This document shows, piece after piece, positions 9,512 to 18,578 of a stretch of DNA of 22,043 bases; position 1 is the stretch's first letter, and each line of letters begins with the position of its first letter. This stretch comes from Emiliania huxleyi CCMP1516. Its lineage: Eukaryota; Haptophyta; Isochrysidales; Noelaerhabdaceae. Below the pieces are notes generated by a model that ran no database searches, was not told the DNA's origin, and was given only the letters and a program-made list of their open reading frames with translations. The translations under genes and the position numbers were made by a program. Location of the stretch: NCBI RefSeq assembly GCF_000372725.1, contig NW_005200088.1, positions 777,399 to 799,441 of the forward strand, read 5' to 3'.

Positions 9512-10738
9512 CGGATCGATTGGTAGCGAGAGCGTGAACGGGAGCTGCTTGGTTGGGTCCGACTGCATGATCTGACGGAAGCGCCTCACCATCTCATCCG
9601 CGTAAGAGATCGGCTCCTGCCCGAGGTCGTACATGATCACCATGCCAAAGAAGCCTTTCACATCTTTGAGGTCGTCGTAGTACGTGACGAGGTCGATGGG
9701 ATTAAAGTCCTGCACTGTGAGCAAGTAGTTGGGGCACGCCTTCTTGACCTCCTTGACAATGCTTCGCGTGGATTCTGCTGTAATCTTGCAGCCCGCCTCG
9801 AAGTCGAAGACGATACCGTCCATGCCACCCTCGCCGCATTGGAAGCAGTCCTTGATCTTCTGCGCGATGGTTTCAGGTGGGGTTGTGATCGGGCACTTGT
9901 CGCCCGGGTTGACCCCAGCAGAGACGGACGCCAAGACCTTGTCAAAACCTTGAGCCTTGTAGGTGCTCAACATCTGGCTCGCCGGGTTGTTCAGAGGATT
10001 CAAGGCGCACGAGTCGAGCGAGCCGTCGAAAACGTCGACGCCGTACAAAATGGGAGCGTTCACGCGCGCGTTCTTCAGATTCTTGATGGTCTGCTGGCTT
10101 TGCACCTTGCCCGTCCCAAGCTTGAGTGTCAAGTCAATCGTGGTGCCGTACACCCAAGCCGTGTTGATCGCCAATGTAGGCAGCGAGGGCGAGGGAGATG
10201 GCGAGGGAGATGGCGAGGGAGACGGCGAGGGAGATGGCGAGGGCGAGGGCGACGGCGACGGCGACGGCGATGGAGCCAGGCCTGGGCTTGACGGAGATGG
10301 CGCAACGCACTTGGGCGGAAAGCCTGAGCACTCCTGGGACATGCAGTCCCATTTGTGCCCGCAGGAGCAGTTGGCCGCGAAAGGTTTCTTGCCGCAGGGA
10401 GTCATGGCCGCCACGAGAGCTATCTTCGAGTCGGCTTCCTGCGGGGTGTAGACGAGGGTGCACTTCGCGGTGTGCTCGATGTACTCGAGGTTGAAAAACA
10501 CGGACTCGTCGTTCAGCGGGTCGATGGTTACGCACCGGTCCTTGCACAGCTTGAAGTCGATGTCCGAGCCGGACGGGCAAGGCAGCGATGGGTGGCCGCA
10601 CGTGCCGACGCTGGTGCCATTGCCGGTGAGGAGCGGCGAGATCTGCGTGCACTGCGGGACGATGCGGTCGCCGAGCGGGAGCGGCGCCGCGGAGACGAGC
10701 GACGCGGCGGCGGACAGGAGGGCAGCGCGAGTGGACAT
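9251..10738 (-). pseudogene. 3'-truncated GH18-like copy fused to minisatellite
   Basis: From its Met at 10738, this frame encodes the same residues 1-409 as the complete gene at 6444-7871, including the signal peptide and DGIVFDFE. At the duplication border (9512) it loses the last 66 residues. These are replaced by 86 residues read from the 89-bp minisatellite (Pro/Arg/Ala/Ser-rich low complexity), ending at 9251. The frame is open throughout, so a protein could be made, but the lost segment contains the C-terminal part of the predicted barrel (YYSFNPG and the final helix). Misfolding is therefore likely. A truncated duplicate is the simplest reading. A new chimeric gene or an assembly artefact joining two haplotypes are alternatives. 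Confidence 0.75.
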
Positions 10739-11474
10739 TGCGAGGCGGAGAGTGAAATGCGAGCGAGCGTGCTGGCGATGAAGGAGAAGGATTTTACGAG
10801 ACAGGAAGGTGCAAGTGCTCCAAGGTGCGTCAAGCGCTCGTGCTGGTGATTCGGAAAGGAGCCAACGAGGGGCAACCGCAGGCCGGCTTTTGTGTGAGTT
10901 CAGCAATGAATGAAGAAAGAGTCGTGCTCAATCTTTACCGGTATGGGAGTTTTTTTCAGTGTATGTAGCTCTTACTTACGAACATACCCGTAGGTGAACT
11001 GCTGACGGGGTTTGCGATGAGGAGCGATCCGAACGTGGTATTCGGGTGATTAGATCACTACCGCCGAAGCGCAAGCGCTTGGAGCAAGGGAACTGCCACG
11101 TATGGGTCCCAGACTAGCACCCCACCTCGCGAGCCGACGTTCTGGCTCAGCGAGGCTGCTGCGGAGCACTCGGGGCCGACGTTCTGGCCCAGCGAGGCCG
11201 CTGCGGGGCACCCGGCGGCTCGGTTCGCTCATCAGCGCAAACTCGGTCGAGCAGAAAGTAAGGTGTGTGTGTAAAGGCGGCGCGGCACGGTAAGGGTCGG
11301 CGGTAAGGCGGCGCGGCGGCAGCAGACGGCAGGCAGGACATCGGACGGCGGGACATACGGTACGGCGGGCGCGGCACTGTAGGAGCGGCGGTATGGCGGC
11401 ACGGCGGTTACGGACGGCAGGGGGTACGGCAGGCTAAACGGCAAGGGCGGCGCGGCACGGAGGAAGGAGCGGCA
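9512..11474. repeat. Segmental duplication, copy 2
   Basis: Direct-orientation copy of 6645-8479 at an offset of 2867 bp, rising to 3000 after a 133-bp extra segment and then about 2995 after a small indel. Its left edge abuts the 89-bp minisatellite and its right edge lies at about 11474, where the sequence departs towards the b561-like gene. The near-identity implies recent duplication, gene conversion or misassembly. Confidence 0.9.
10918..11050. other. 133-bp segment present only in duplication copy 2
   Basis: Copy 1 runs directly from GAATGAAGAA to TTAGATCAC (8050/8051). Copy 2 carries 133 extra bases between them. The segment is AT-richer than its surroundings (TCTTTACC, a T7 run, TTACTTACGAACATACCC). 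No clear target-site duplication or terminal inverted repeat is visible, so a deletion from copy 1 is as likely as an insertion in copy 2. It lies about 180 bp upstream of the GH18-like start codon and could hold promoter sequence. Confidence 0.75.
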
Positions 11475-11599
11475 TACGGGCTGGAGAGCGCCGAGCCGAG
11501 GTCTGGAGGCTGCAGCGCGGCGAGAATGGCACGAGGCTGCGGTTGCGTCTATTGCAGAGCGGCCAGGTGAAGCATTTCAAGTGGGGGGGGGGAAAGTGT

Positions 11600-11663
11600 T
11601 CTGTTTTATTGGCCAGAAAAGAAACACTCGAACTACGAGTACGGGTTGCAATCTATATATAAG
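11600..11663 (+). promoter_or_regulatory. Candidate promoter (inverted CCAAT and TATA)
   Basis: ATTGG (CCAAT on the other strand) occurs near 11610, and a strong TATA-like CTATATATAAG ends just before the ATG at 11664. If this is a true TATA box, transcription would begin about 25-30 bases downstream, after both candidate start codons of the b561-like gene. Either the start or the TATA assignment is therefore wrong. The site is reported as a candidate only. Confidence 0.35.
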
Positions 11664-11934
11664 ATGCTCGGCCTGCTGGCCGCCGCCCTCTCCTTCTCAA
11701 GTGCACTTCTGTCGAGGGCTCGCACAAATGCGCTAGCCTGCAGCAGCGCCGCATCACCAGCGCTCAGACCAGCGGGCTTTTCCGGGAGACAGTCCGCCAC
11801 AGATGCAGTGCCGCCCTCTGAGCCCACACGACAGACGGGTACCGCGTCGCACCAGTGGCTCCTCGCCACGCACAGCGCGGCGCGGCAATCAGCGCCGCTT
11901 GCCTGTGCCGCCGGCGGCGGCGGCAGCAGCGAAA

Positions 11935-11986
<52 letters not shown>

Positions 11987-12568
11987 GCCTCGGAAGGCGG
12001 CGCGGCGCGGGCCGCCCATCCTGGGCAAGCGCGCGTGGCAGGTCGGTCTGTCTGGCGTCGTCTGCGCGACCGTGCTCTCCTACTTGCGCCGCTCGGCCGC
12101 GCCGCGCCTCTTCGCCCTCCACGTCGCAGCCATGGCGCCGATGCTTCCTCTCGCCACCGCATCGGTGAGCACGGTGAGGCAGCGGCTGACGAGGCCGCCT
12201 GCGGGCCTGCCCGCCGCCGCGCGGAGGCGGCGCAACGAGTGGTACGTGATCCGCCACTTTGTCGCCTCCGCGGCCGCCTTCTACCTCGCCATCGCCGGCC
12301 TGGTCGGCATCGTGCGCCCGAGGAGGCGCAGTGGACGACGCGTCCGGGACACGTCCACGACATGTCCCGGACGTGTCGTGCGTAGGTGTGCCAGAAGGAG
12401 GCGCTCGGAAGGCCCCACCTGCGCACGCTGCACGCCTGGTGCGGCGCTGCGGCGTGGGTCCTGTGGGTGTGAACGGCGTCTCTTTACAGCTGCAGCTGTG
12501 AACAGGTGCGGCGCTGCGGCGTGGGTCCTGTGGGGCGCCGCATATCTCGCGGCGCAGCCGCAGGTGTA

Positions 12569-12606
<38 letters not shown>

Positions 12607-13955
12607 TCACTGACACCTTTCTTCTGTCACCGCTTCTGGCCGCAGCTGCAGGGGCGGCGCGATTGTTTCTCTTTTCACGCGCCGCTCGCCCCTGCGCAGG
12701 TGTGGCGCGACCAGTGGCGGCAGCGCCGCTTCTCGCTCCTCTCCAACAAGCGGTGGATCTGAGAGACAGCCGAGAGACAGCCGAGAGACAGCCGAGAGAT
12801 GGCCGAGAGATGGCCGAGAGATGGCCGAGAGACAGCCGAGAGATGGCCGAGAGATGGCCGAGAGACAGCCGAGAGACAGCCGAGAGACAGCCGAGAGACG
12901 GCCGAGAGACAGGTCGCTTCTCTGCAACATGCGGCGGCCCTAACGTGGCAGCCAAGCACCGCATCCTGTGATCCGCGTCTGTTCACACTCTCCGGCTGTT
13001 CACACTCTCCGTCTGTTCACACTCTCCGTCTGTTCACACTCTCCGGCTGTTCACACTCTCCGGCTGTTCACACTCTCCGGCTGTTCACACTCGTCTGTTC
13101 ACACTCTCCGTCTGTTCACACTCTCCGGCTGTTCACACTCTCCGGCTGTTCACACTCTCCGTCGGTTCACACTCTCCGTCTGTTCACACTCTCCGTCTGT
13201 TCACACTCTCCGTCTGTTCACACTCTCCGGCTGTTCACACTCTCCGTCTGTTCACACTCTCCGGCTGTTCACACTCTCCGGCTGTTCACACTCTCCGTCT
13301 GTTCACACTCTCCGGCTGTTCACACTCTCCCTCTGTTCACACTCTCCGGCTGTTCACACTCTCCGTTTGTTCACACTCGTCTGTTCACACTCGTCTGTTC
13401 ACACTCTCCGTCTGTTCACACTCTCCGTCTGTTCACACTCTCCGTCTGTTCACACTCTCCGTCTGTTCACACTCGTCTGTTCACACTCTCCGGCTGTTCA
13501 CACTCTCCGTCTGTTCACACTCTCCGGCTGTTCACACTCGTCTGTTCACACTCTCCGTCTGTTCACACTCTCCGTCTGTTCACACTCTCCGTCTGTTCAC
13601 ACTCTCCGTCTGTTCACACTCTCCGTCTGTTCACACTCTCCATCTGTTCACACTCGTCTGTTCACACTCTCCGGCTGTGTGAACAGGTGGCTCTGGTCCG
13701 ACAGCACGCACCGCCGTCTCGGCGTCCTCGCCTTCGGCGCCGCCCTGACTGCCTACGCCAGCGGGCTGCTTGGCTGGCGCGCGCTGCCTCCGCTCGTCGC
13801 GAGATGCTGCGCCGGCCTCGTCGCCCTCATCGGCGCGTCGACTTTGGGCGGACACGGGGCTCGTGTCCGAGATGACCCGAGATCACCCGAGATGGCTCGA
13901 GATGGCCCGAGATTAGGCGCTGCTCGAGCACGCGTCCGCCCTCGTGATACGATGA
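11646..13955 (+). CDS. Cytochrome b561-family membrane protein, six exons
   Basis: The spliced model joins 11646-12311, 12395-12438, 12506-12563, 12700-12752, 13687-13864 and 13917-13955, giving 345 residues in frame. All introns are GT-AG. The core has six predicted membrane helices, starting at about residues 135, 152, 203, 229, 282 and 306. Histidines at the cytochrome b561 positions are H159 (LHVAAM), H204 (RHFVAS), H235 (LRTLHAW) and H282 (THRRLG). KEALGRPHLRTLHAWCG matches the signature around helix 4, seen also in CYB561D-type proteins. The family carries electrons across membranes through two b hemes, often from ascorbate. A glycine run (about residues 97-113) precedes the core. The N-terminus is uncertain: Met 11646 and Met 11664 are both possible and MLGLLAAALSF could be a signal sequence. 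The last exon is the least certain; reading through intron 5 would give a longer low-complexity tail. Confidence 0.7.
11935..11985 (+). repeat. GGC trinucleotide run encoding polyglycine
   Basis: A nearly pure GGC run of about 17 units in exon 1 encodes polyglycine before the membrane core of the b561-like protein. Length is likely to vary between individuals. Confidence 0.85.
12312..12394 (+). other. Intron 1 of the b561-like gene, with strong hairpin
   Basis: 83 bp, GTGCGCC to TGCCAG, phase 0. It contains a perfect 10-bp inverted repeat, GTCCGGGACA (12342-12351) and TGTCCCGGAC (12363-12372), with an 11-base loop. An overlapping alternative pairing joins GACACGTCC to GGACGTGTC. Removing it joins GLVGI to KEALG, restoring the family signature. 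Confidence 0.65.
12438..12534 (+). repeat. Intron 2 with 30-bp direct repeat at its ends
   Basis: A 30-base segment beginning GGTGCGGCGCTGCGG occurs at 12438-12467 and exactly again at 12505-12534, with 37 bases between. The best intron is 12439-12505 (67 bp): CTG|GTGCGG at the 5' site and AACAG|GTGCGG at the 3' site. The 5' copy is intronic and the 3' copy is exon 3. The 37-base core begins TGTGAACGGCG and ends GCTGTGAACA. Confidence 0.75.
12564..12699 (+). repeat. Intron 3 with ACGC microsatellite
   Basis: 136 bp. A tetranucleotide array of about nine ACGC units lies at 12569-12606. The 5' junction reads CGCAG|GTGTAGC and the 3' junction CGCAG|GTGTGGC, so the two splice sites are near-perfect direct repeats. 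Splicing joins AAQPQ to VWRDQW in frame. Confidence 0.65.
12761..12913. repeat. 11-bp minisatellite, 13 units plus partial
   Basis: Units are GAGAGACAGCC or GAGAGATGGCC (one GAGAGACGGCC), in order: three CAG type, three ATG type, one CAG, two ATG, three CAG, one CGG, then a partial unit. It occupies the 5' part of intron 4. Confidence 0.9.
12978..13673. repeat. 17-bp minisatellite, 42 units
   Basis: Forty-two head-to-tail units of [T/G]CTGTTCACACTCTCCG were counted. Six of them are 14-bp variants lacking three bases before the terminal CG. Most variation is T or G at the first base. The array ends 13 bases before the intron 4 acceptor. That acceptor, GTGTGAACAG, is the reverse complement of CTGTTCACAC, the core of nearly every unit. 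Confidence 0.92.
13865..13916 (+). repeat. Proposed intron 5, 10-bp tandem repeat
   Basis: Five 10-bp units of the form CCGAGATGAC run from GTCCGAG to CGAGATTAG. Splicing gives GARALLEHASALVIR and a stop at 13953-13955. A second short block with the same units, also ending GAGATTAG, follows at 13951-13978. With only 52 bp and repetitive content, the intron call is tentative; the repeat itself is certain. Confidence 0.5.
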
Positions 13956-14246
13956 CCCGAGATGACCCGAGATTAGGTACGTGAGTCGGGGCGCGCGCTC
14001 AGGGCTGCGGCGCTGCCGCCGACACGCTTGGTGAGGGGCGTGTGGAGGGGGGGGGTTCCGCGCGAGGACGACTGAGCGGCCGAGCACTGGCAGAGGCGCG
14101 CGTGCAGCTGCTGCTGAAGGCGCGCGCGGTTGGGTTGGGGTTGGTCCGTGTTCTCCTCTCATGCGGGCTCTCTCCTCTCTGCCCCCCCCCCCCCCCTCTC
14201 CCCCCCACGGGCGCTCGCGAAAATATCGCTCGGGTCCGTTGGCCTC

Positions 14247-14304
14247 TTTGTAGGGAAGAATTTTGATATTCGTCAAAACGCCTGCTGGGCGGGGCAGAGC
14301 TTCG
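14247..14304 (+). repeat. Dispersed repeat, copy A
   Basis: The first 22 bases (beginning TTTGTAGGGAAGAATTTT) are identical to 19908-19929. Similarity then continues imperfectly through CGTCA..CGCCTGCTGGG to GCTTCGT. A run of 14-15 C lies about 50-60 bp upstream of both copies, so the repeat may be one end of a larger mobile element. Confidence 0.75.
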
Positions 14305-15059
14305 TCTGACTCCTAGAGTAGGTCCAGCCCCTCTGGGGGTGGCCGAGTTGTTGCGACATTTGGCGATTCCGCGGCTTACTGGGCCCCTGAGCCGCTCCCC
14401 GTGACCCGTGTGCGATTCTTGTAGCGCAGGCATGGTACTGATAGTAAACAGTTCAGAACCGGCCTTGTAAACACAGGCTACAGCCCCACACACGCGCCCG
14501 CCATAGCTCCTGGAGGCTGGAGAGCATGTGCGCGAGTGACGCGCTACAAGCCGCGAGAGTGCTCTTGCTGCACCTCGCAGCTGCACCGAGTGTGCTCGCA
14601 GTGTATGCCACGGCCGCCGCCTACGGCATTGCTCTCGTGCATCTAGAGGCGACGCAGGTCCATCAGCAGGGCTCATCCAATGCGAGCGGCGCACATTGTG
14701 GCAGTGCACGGCCACATGCCGGCTGTGGCGGCTCGAATGCCCCCGGCAGTAATGATGGTTATTAACCTGCGTATTGGGGCCGCAGCAGACTGCTGCTGTT
14801 GTTTGTTGCTCATGCTTGGCGAGAACCAATGCAGCGATGGACAGCTCGCTACAGGCGCTCGCGGGGTCGTGAGTGGGGGTCCCCACCGCTGCCCCTCTGA
14901 CTAAACTTTTGTCTGTGGTGATGCCTTTCCCTGAGAACGCACACAACGCCTCGTGTGTAATGCCCTGTGTTTCCGCGAGTGCGTGTGCCCCGTCGTCCAT
15001 GCTAGGACGTGTGTAACACTGACTGACTGACTGTGTGTCGTCGTGGTTTCGTATCAAGA

Positions 15060-15082
15060 ATACTCACTCACTCACTCACTCA
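15060..15082. repeat. ACTC microsatellite
   Basis: Tetranucleotide run of about five ACTC units. Confidence 0.85.
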
Positions 15083-16005
15083 CTCCACCGCACTCTCTTT
15101 CTCTATCTGCTGCCGACCGAAAGGAAAAAATAATCAGTCGCGCAGCGAGAGGGAGGGTCGAAAGCTGGCCGTCGGGAGACAGATCCGCGAGACCTCGAGA
15201 GAGTAGTGCCGAAGGCGCTCTTAAGAATCGAGCCCAAATCACTGTGAGAGTGCAATCATCGAACCCCCTCGCACTCAGGAATGCCCCTGCCCCTCCCTCC
15301 TCGCCTCCTCCCCTCGCCCCGCGCGATGCGGCGCGTGTTGGCCTTTGCGCGAGCGTGCCCAGCCGCTTCGTCCAATCTCCCAAGCGCTGCAGCGCGCTCG
15401 TGCCGGGCTGCTGCCCGCCGTGCTGCGACCGCCGCGCGAGCGGCTCATTCCGAGGATCGAGCGCCACGAATCTGGCGCAGCCGGATTGCGGGCAGCGCGA
15501 CCACCCAGCGCGCAGCCGCGAATCGCCTCCATGCCTCCTGCGCTCCCGCGACGCTCGAAGCAAACCCGTGCCATGCTCATCCCATCTTACGCGGCTGACG
15601 CTCCCCCGCCGCCGCCTGCGCGCCTCGCAGATCCACAAAACAACGTGAGCGAGGCGGGTGTGCCGCGGAGTTCCTTGGCGCTGGGCCTCAAGTTGTGTAC
15701 GCTGCGAGTAGGTGCGGCCCTCTTGAGCCTCCCACTCCCCAAATTTCACGGCCCTCAAAGACGCTCAGAGCAGAGAGAAAGAGCACTTGATGGCCCATTA
15801 CGATATGTGCGCAATCAGAGGAGATTAGCCGAGATCCGATTCAGCCGACATTCTGTCCGTTAGTGCCTGAGATCGCCCCCGATCATAGCGAGGCGGGTGT
15901 GCCGCGGCCTCGGCAGCCGCCGCCCGCCCTGCAGTGTGGACTCAGCCGAACTCCCAGCACCAATCCACCCCGAGCGCGGTTGGCCCTTAGGTACGTTCCG
16001 ACAAG

Positions 16006-18384
16006 ATGCTCAAGATGATTTTCTGCCTCATGCTCGCCGTGGTGGCCAACGCGCTGCCGACCGACGACGCGACGGCGCTCCCTGGCGGGGTCGAAATCGC
16101 CACTGAGCGCGGCATCAGCCCCAACGAGCATCAGCCCCTGTTTGCAAGCCTGCCGGAGCAGTGCATGAGCACCACCCCGTGGTACAACGTGCGCCGCATA
16201 TAAGAGCTAGCAGCCTGCAGCGCCGCACGGCAGCGGGAGAGAGATTCATAGAGAGGGCCGCGGGGCTGCCTCACCTCGCTCCCTCATCGCAACCGCAGGC
16301 CGGGTTCAATCAGGTCTATCAGACCCACTTTGGCTCTCAGCAGGAGGGCAGTGTCGTGTTCCCCGCGGACGAGCGTGCGCTGCTCAACACCCTGGTGGCG
16401 GCCGTCGAGGCACAAAAGCGCCCTACGATCGTTGCCGGTAGCCACGGGTACGAAGGCTATGGCAACTCGGGAGACGTCGTAATCGACATCTCAGGCTTGC
16501 AGCACATCGAGACGAAGATGGCAGGGCCCGACAACACGAAGATGGCAGAGCATGTTGTGATCGGGGGAGGAACGCCGCTGAGCAAGGTCTACAATTACCT
16601 CTGGAAGCGGCACGGCCGAATTCTCCCCGCAGGCTCGTGCCACTCCGTTTCTGCAGGCGGCCACATCACCGGCGGCGGCTACGGCGTCTTCTCGCGAATG
16701 TACGGATTGACGGTCGATTACGTCGGAGGTGTGCGCTTCGCTTGGGTTGACAATGAGACGAAGGTGAGGGTTGTCGATGCGTTCCACAATTCAAACTCTC
16801 CCGAGGAACAACGGCTCGTCTGGGCAGCGCGCGGTGCTTCGGCAGCAAATTTCGGTGTGATTCTGAAATACTACGTGCCTCTGGACTCGCTTCAGCCGTC
16901 GCTTTCCTCGCCCAATCCCCATCCCCCCACAGGGGAGCTTGCCTTCGTCAACAACCCGCCTGCGTTTTGGGAGGTTTCCTTCAACTTGATGCACCTGGAG
17001 GACTTCAAGGACGCGGAGTACGGCCCGATGATGCTCGAAAAACTGTACGACGTGTTCTGGGATTACTACAACTACAGCAAGGGGGAGCAACCCTCGCGCG
17101 ACGAGACATTTGGCTTCTTCCGCATCAATTCGAATGGCATCGATCTCACTTGCATCGCCACGCAATACGATGCGCTGCTGGAGTACGTGGGCCGCTTCCT
17201 CGAAGCGAAGAATTCGACTATGGCTCTGAGCACTCTGGAGAAAGACGTCAGGCGCTTCACCTTCCTCGAATACGTCGTCGTCATGTCTGGCATCGGAGAT
17301 AAGCCCTTCTTCAAGAACTCGGGCCACGTCCTCAAGAGCCACAGCGGACACGGCAAGGGCTACACATCTTCACAGCTGCGAGCCATGTATGACCACCTCC
17401 TGCAGAAGTACAAGCCTTGTGTCGGTGCCGCATGCGGCGAAGGACATGTGACGCTTGAGGTGTTTTGCTCGGACAAGGGCTCGAAGAACGTCACGATCCA
17501 GAAAGTGAATCAGACCGACAAAACGGGATTTCCGCAGTACTTTTGGATCAGTCAGCACGAGGCCCGGCCGGCGAGTGCTCAACGCCGCAACGGTCGCCGG
17601 CTCGCCGTTTGGATGGGACCGCAGGTGGATGAGACCGCCCTCGAAGGTGACGCAGGTGGGCCTCGTCCCGCTGACAGCGGAGTCGCATACGTTTGGCAGA
17701 TGGACCCGTACAACGGAAAGATCGCAGACCTGACAGTCGACAATCCGCTCAAGACCCCTCAAGCGCCCTCGGCAACCTCGGTCTCGAACCGGGTGGCGAC
17801 CGTCAAGACGCAGCCGCAGCTGTACTGGAACTTTCCAGAGGACAACAAATTTATGATCAAGTGGTTTGACTCCTTCACGAACTCAATGTGGGCGTCGACA
17901 TCGACAAACAAGCTTCACAAGGACCAGTACCCCATGGTGCCAGGACTGTACATCAACTATCCTGACTCCTTTTTCAAGGAGATGTACCCTGAGGACTGGC
18001 TGAATCTCACCTACGGTGCCCCCCCCCCCCCCCACACACACACACATCACACCACTCACCCACGCGCACTGGGCTCGCACTTCAGAGCTGCCGTGGGGCT
18101 CTGTCGTGGAGATGCTTACCTGGCCTTCCCTAGGCAACGGAAACAACGTCCAAGGCGACCAGAAAGACTACCTGCCGTCGCTGCAAGAGGTGAAGGGCAT
18201 GTTCGACCCGAACGACATCTTTACGCTGAAGTCGCGGCGCTACATTTACAACGCCACAAACGGTGCGTGGGATGACGAAGAACCGGAGATCAAAGATGGG
18301 CTCAGCATCCCGCTGCCAGACACGATCATGCCGGAACCCTACCTCGGCGGAGAAATTCACGATGAAAAGCTGGTCGTTTGCTAA
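16006..18384 (+). CDS. Secreted BBE-type FAD-linked oxidase, three exons
   Basis: Exons 16006-16188, 16299-18015 and 18086-18384 encode 732 residues. A signal peptide (MLKMIFCLMLAVVANA) opens the protein. The FAD-binding domain has GSHGYEGYG, where H110 matches the histidyl-FAD residue. GSCHSVSAGGHITGGGYG then places C175 at the cysteinyl-FAD position, so bicovalent FAD is predicted. SRMYGLTVDYV follows as in the family. The C-terminus has the BBE module: INYPDS, NLTYELPWG and YLPSLQEVKGMFDPNDIF. Family members oxidise alcohols, sugars or alkaloids with oxygen; the substrate here is not predictable. It is longer than the usual 450-550 residues, with extra sequence in the middle. The first in-frame stop (16201) lies in intron 1, so splicing is required. 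The 3' end sits only 16 bases before tandem repeats. Confidence 0.85.
16189..16298 (+). other. Intron 1 of the BBE-type gene
   Basis: 110 bp, AAC|GTGCGCC to AACCGCAG|GCC, phase 0. It joins STTPWYN to AGFNQVYQTHFG. It contains a GCATATAAGAG stretch that mimics a TATA box, but coding exon 1 lies upstream with its own signal peptide. Confidence 0.75.
18016..18085 (+). other. Intron 2 of the BBE-type gene, poly-C and CA repeat
   Basis: 70 bp, TACG|GTGCC to CTTCAG|AG, phase 1. It carries 15 C (18019-18033) followed by CA repeats, in the place of a normal polypyrimidine tract. Removing it restores NLTYELPWG and the BBE C-terminal module. Confidence 0.8.
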
Positions 18385-18400
18385 ACATTTGACAACATTG

Positions 18401-18496
18401 CCGAGGCCTTCTCCGCCTCCGAGGAGACATGACCGAGGCCTTCTCCGCCTCCGAGGAGACATGACCGAGGCCTTCTCCGCCTTCGAGGAGACATGT
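18401..18496. repeat. 32-bp tandem repeat, 3 copies
   Basis: Units start at 18401, 18433 and 18465 with CCGAGGCCTTCTCCGCC. A degenerate piece follows near 18503. The array starts 16 bases after the BBE-type stop codon and so probably lies in its 3' UTR. Confidence 0.9.
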
Positions 18497-18578
18497 AACC
18501 TTGCCGAGGCTTCGCCTCCGAGGACCAATGCAATCTGCCGCCGGCAGCGCAGCGGTCTGCGTTCGCAAGTGTATCCCC

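Larger units (their letters stand above)
12753..13686 (+). other. Intron 4, made of two minisatellites
   Basis: 934 bp, from GTGGATCTG to GTGTGAACAG. Splicing joins LLSNKR to WLWSDSTHRRLG across an Arg codon and so reaches the helix-5 His. The 3' exon begins GTGGCTCTG, a near repeat of the 5' intron start. About 90% of the intron is the two arrays listed separately. Confidence 0.7.
13956..16005. other. Mostly non-coding 2-kb interval
   Basis: No frame shows family resemblance. Long open frames on both strands are expected at this GC level and have random-looking composition. It contains a C15 run (14182-14196), one copy of a dispersed repeat (14247-14304), a CTGA-type run near 15020-15031, an ACTC run (about 15060-15082) and a 21-bp direct repeat (15648-15668, 15887-15907). 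A Met-Arg-Arg-Val leader at 15325 looks faintly like an organelle transit peptide, but nothing recognisable follows. Confidence 0.45.

Noticed and set aside
10980..11010. CCGTAGGTGAAC resembles the 3' end of 18S rRNA
   Set aside because: The match covers only about 12 bases, the surrounding conserved rRNA sequence is absent, and it lies inside the 133-bp copy-specific segment.
12978..13673. CRISPR-like array
   Set aside because: Units are contiguous 17-mers with no unique spacers, in a eukaryotic intron.
12799..13875. Long frames of repeated SVHTLRLFTL-type peptides
   Set aside because: They are translations of the 17-bp minisatellite in all three frames. The array sits in an intron whose removal restores the b561 family sequence.
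14325..14420. Possible tRNA (GGTGGCCGAGTTG resembles an A-box)
   Set aside because: No B-box follows at the right distance and no cloverleaf can be drawn.
13999..15057. 352-residue open frame on the minus strand
   Set aside because: Composition looks like a by-product of GC-rich DNA with no domain character, and it crosses the poly-C run and a dispersed repeat.
15325..15598. Possible transit-peptide protein starting MRRVLAFARA
   Set aside because: The leader is Arg/Ala-rich as in organelle targeting, but no mature domain follows and no splice sites leading to one were found.
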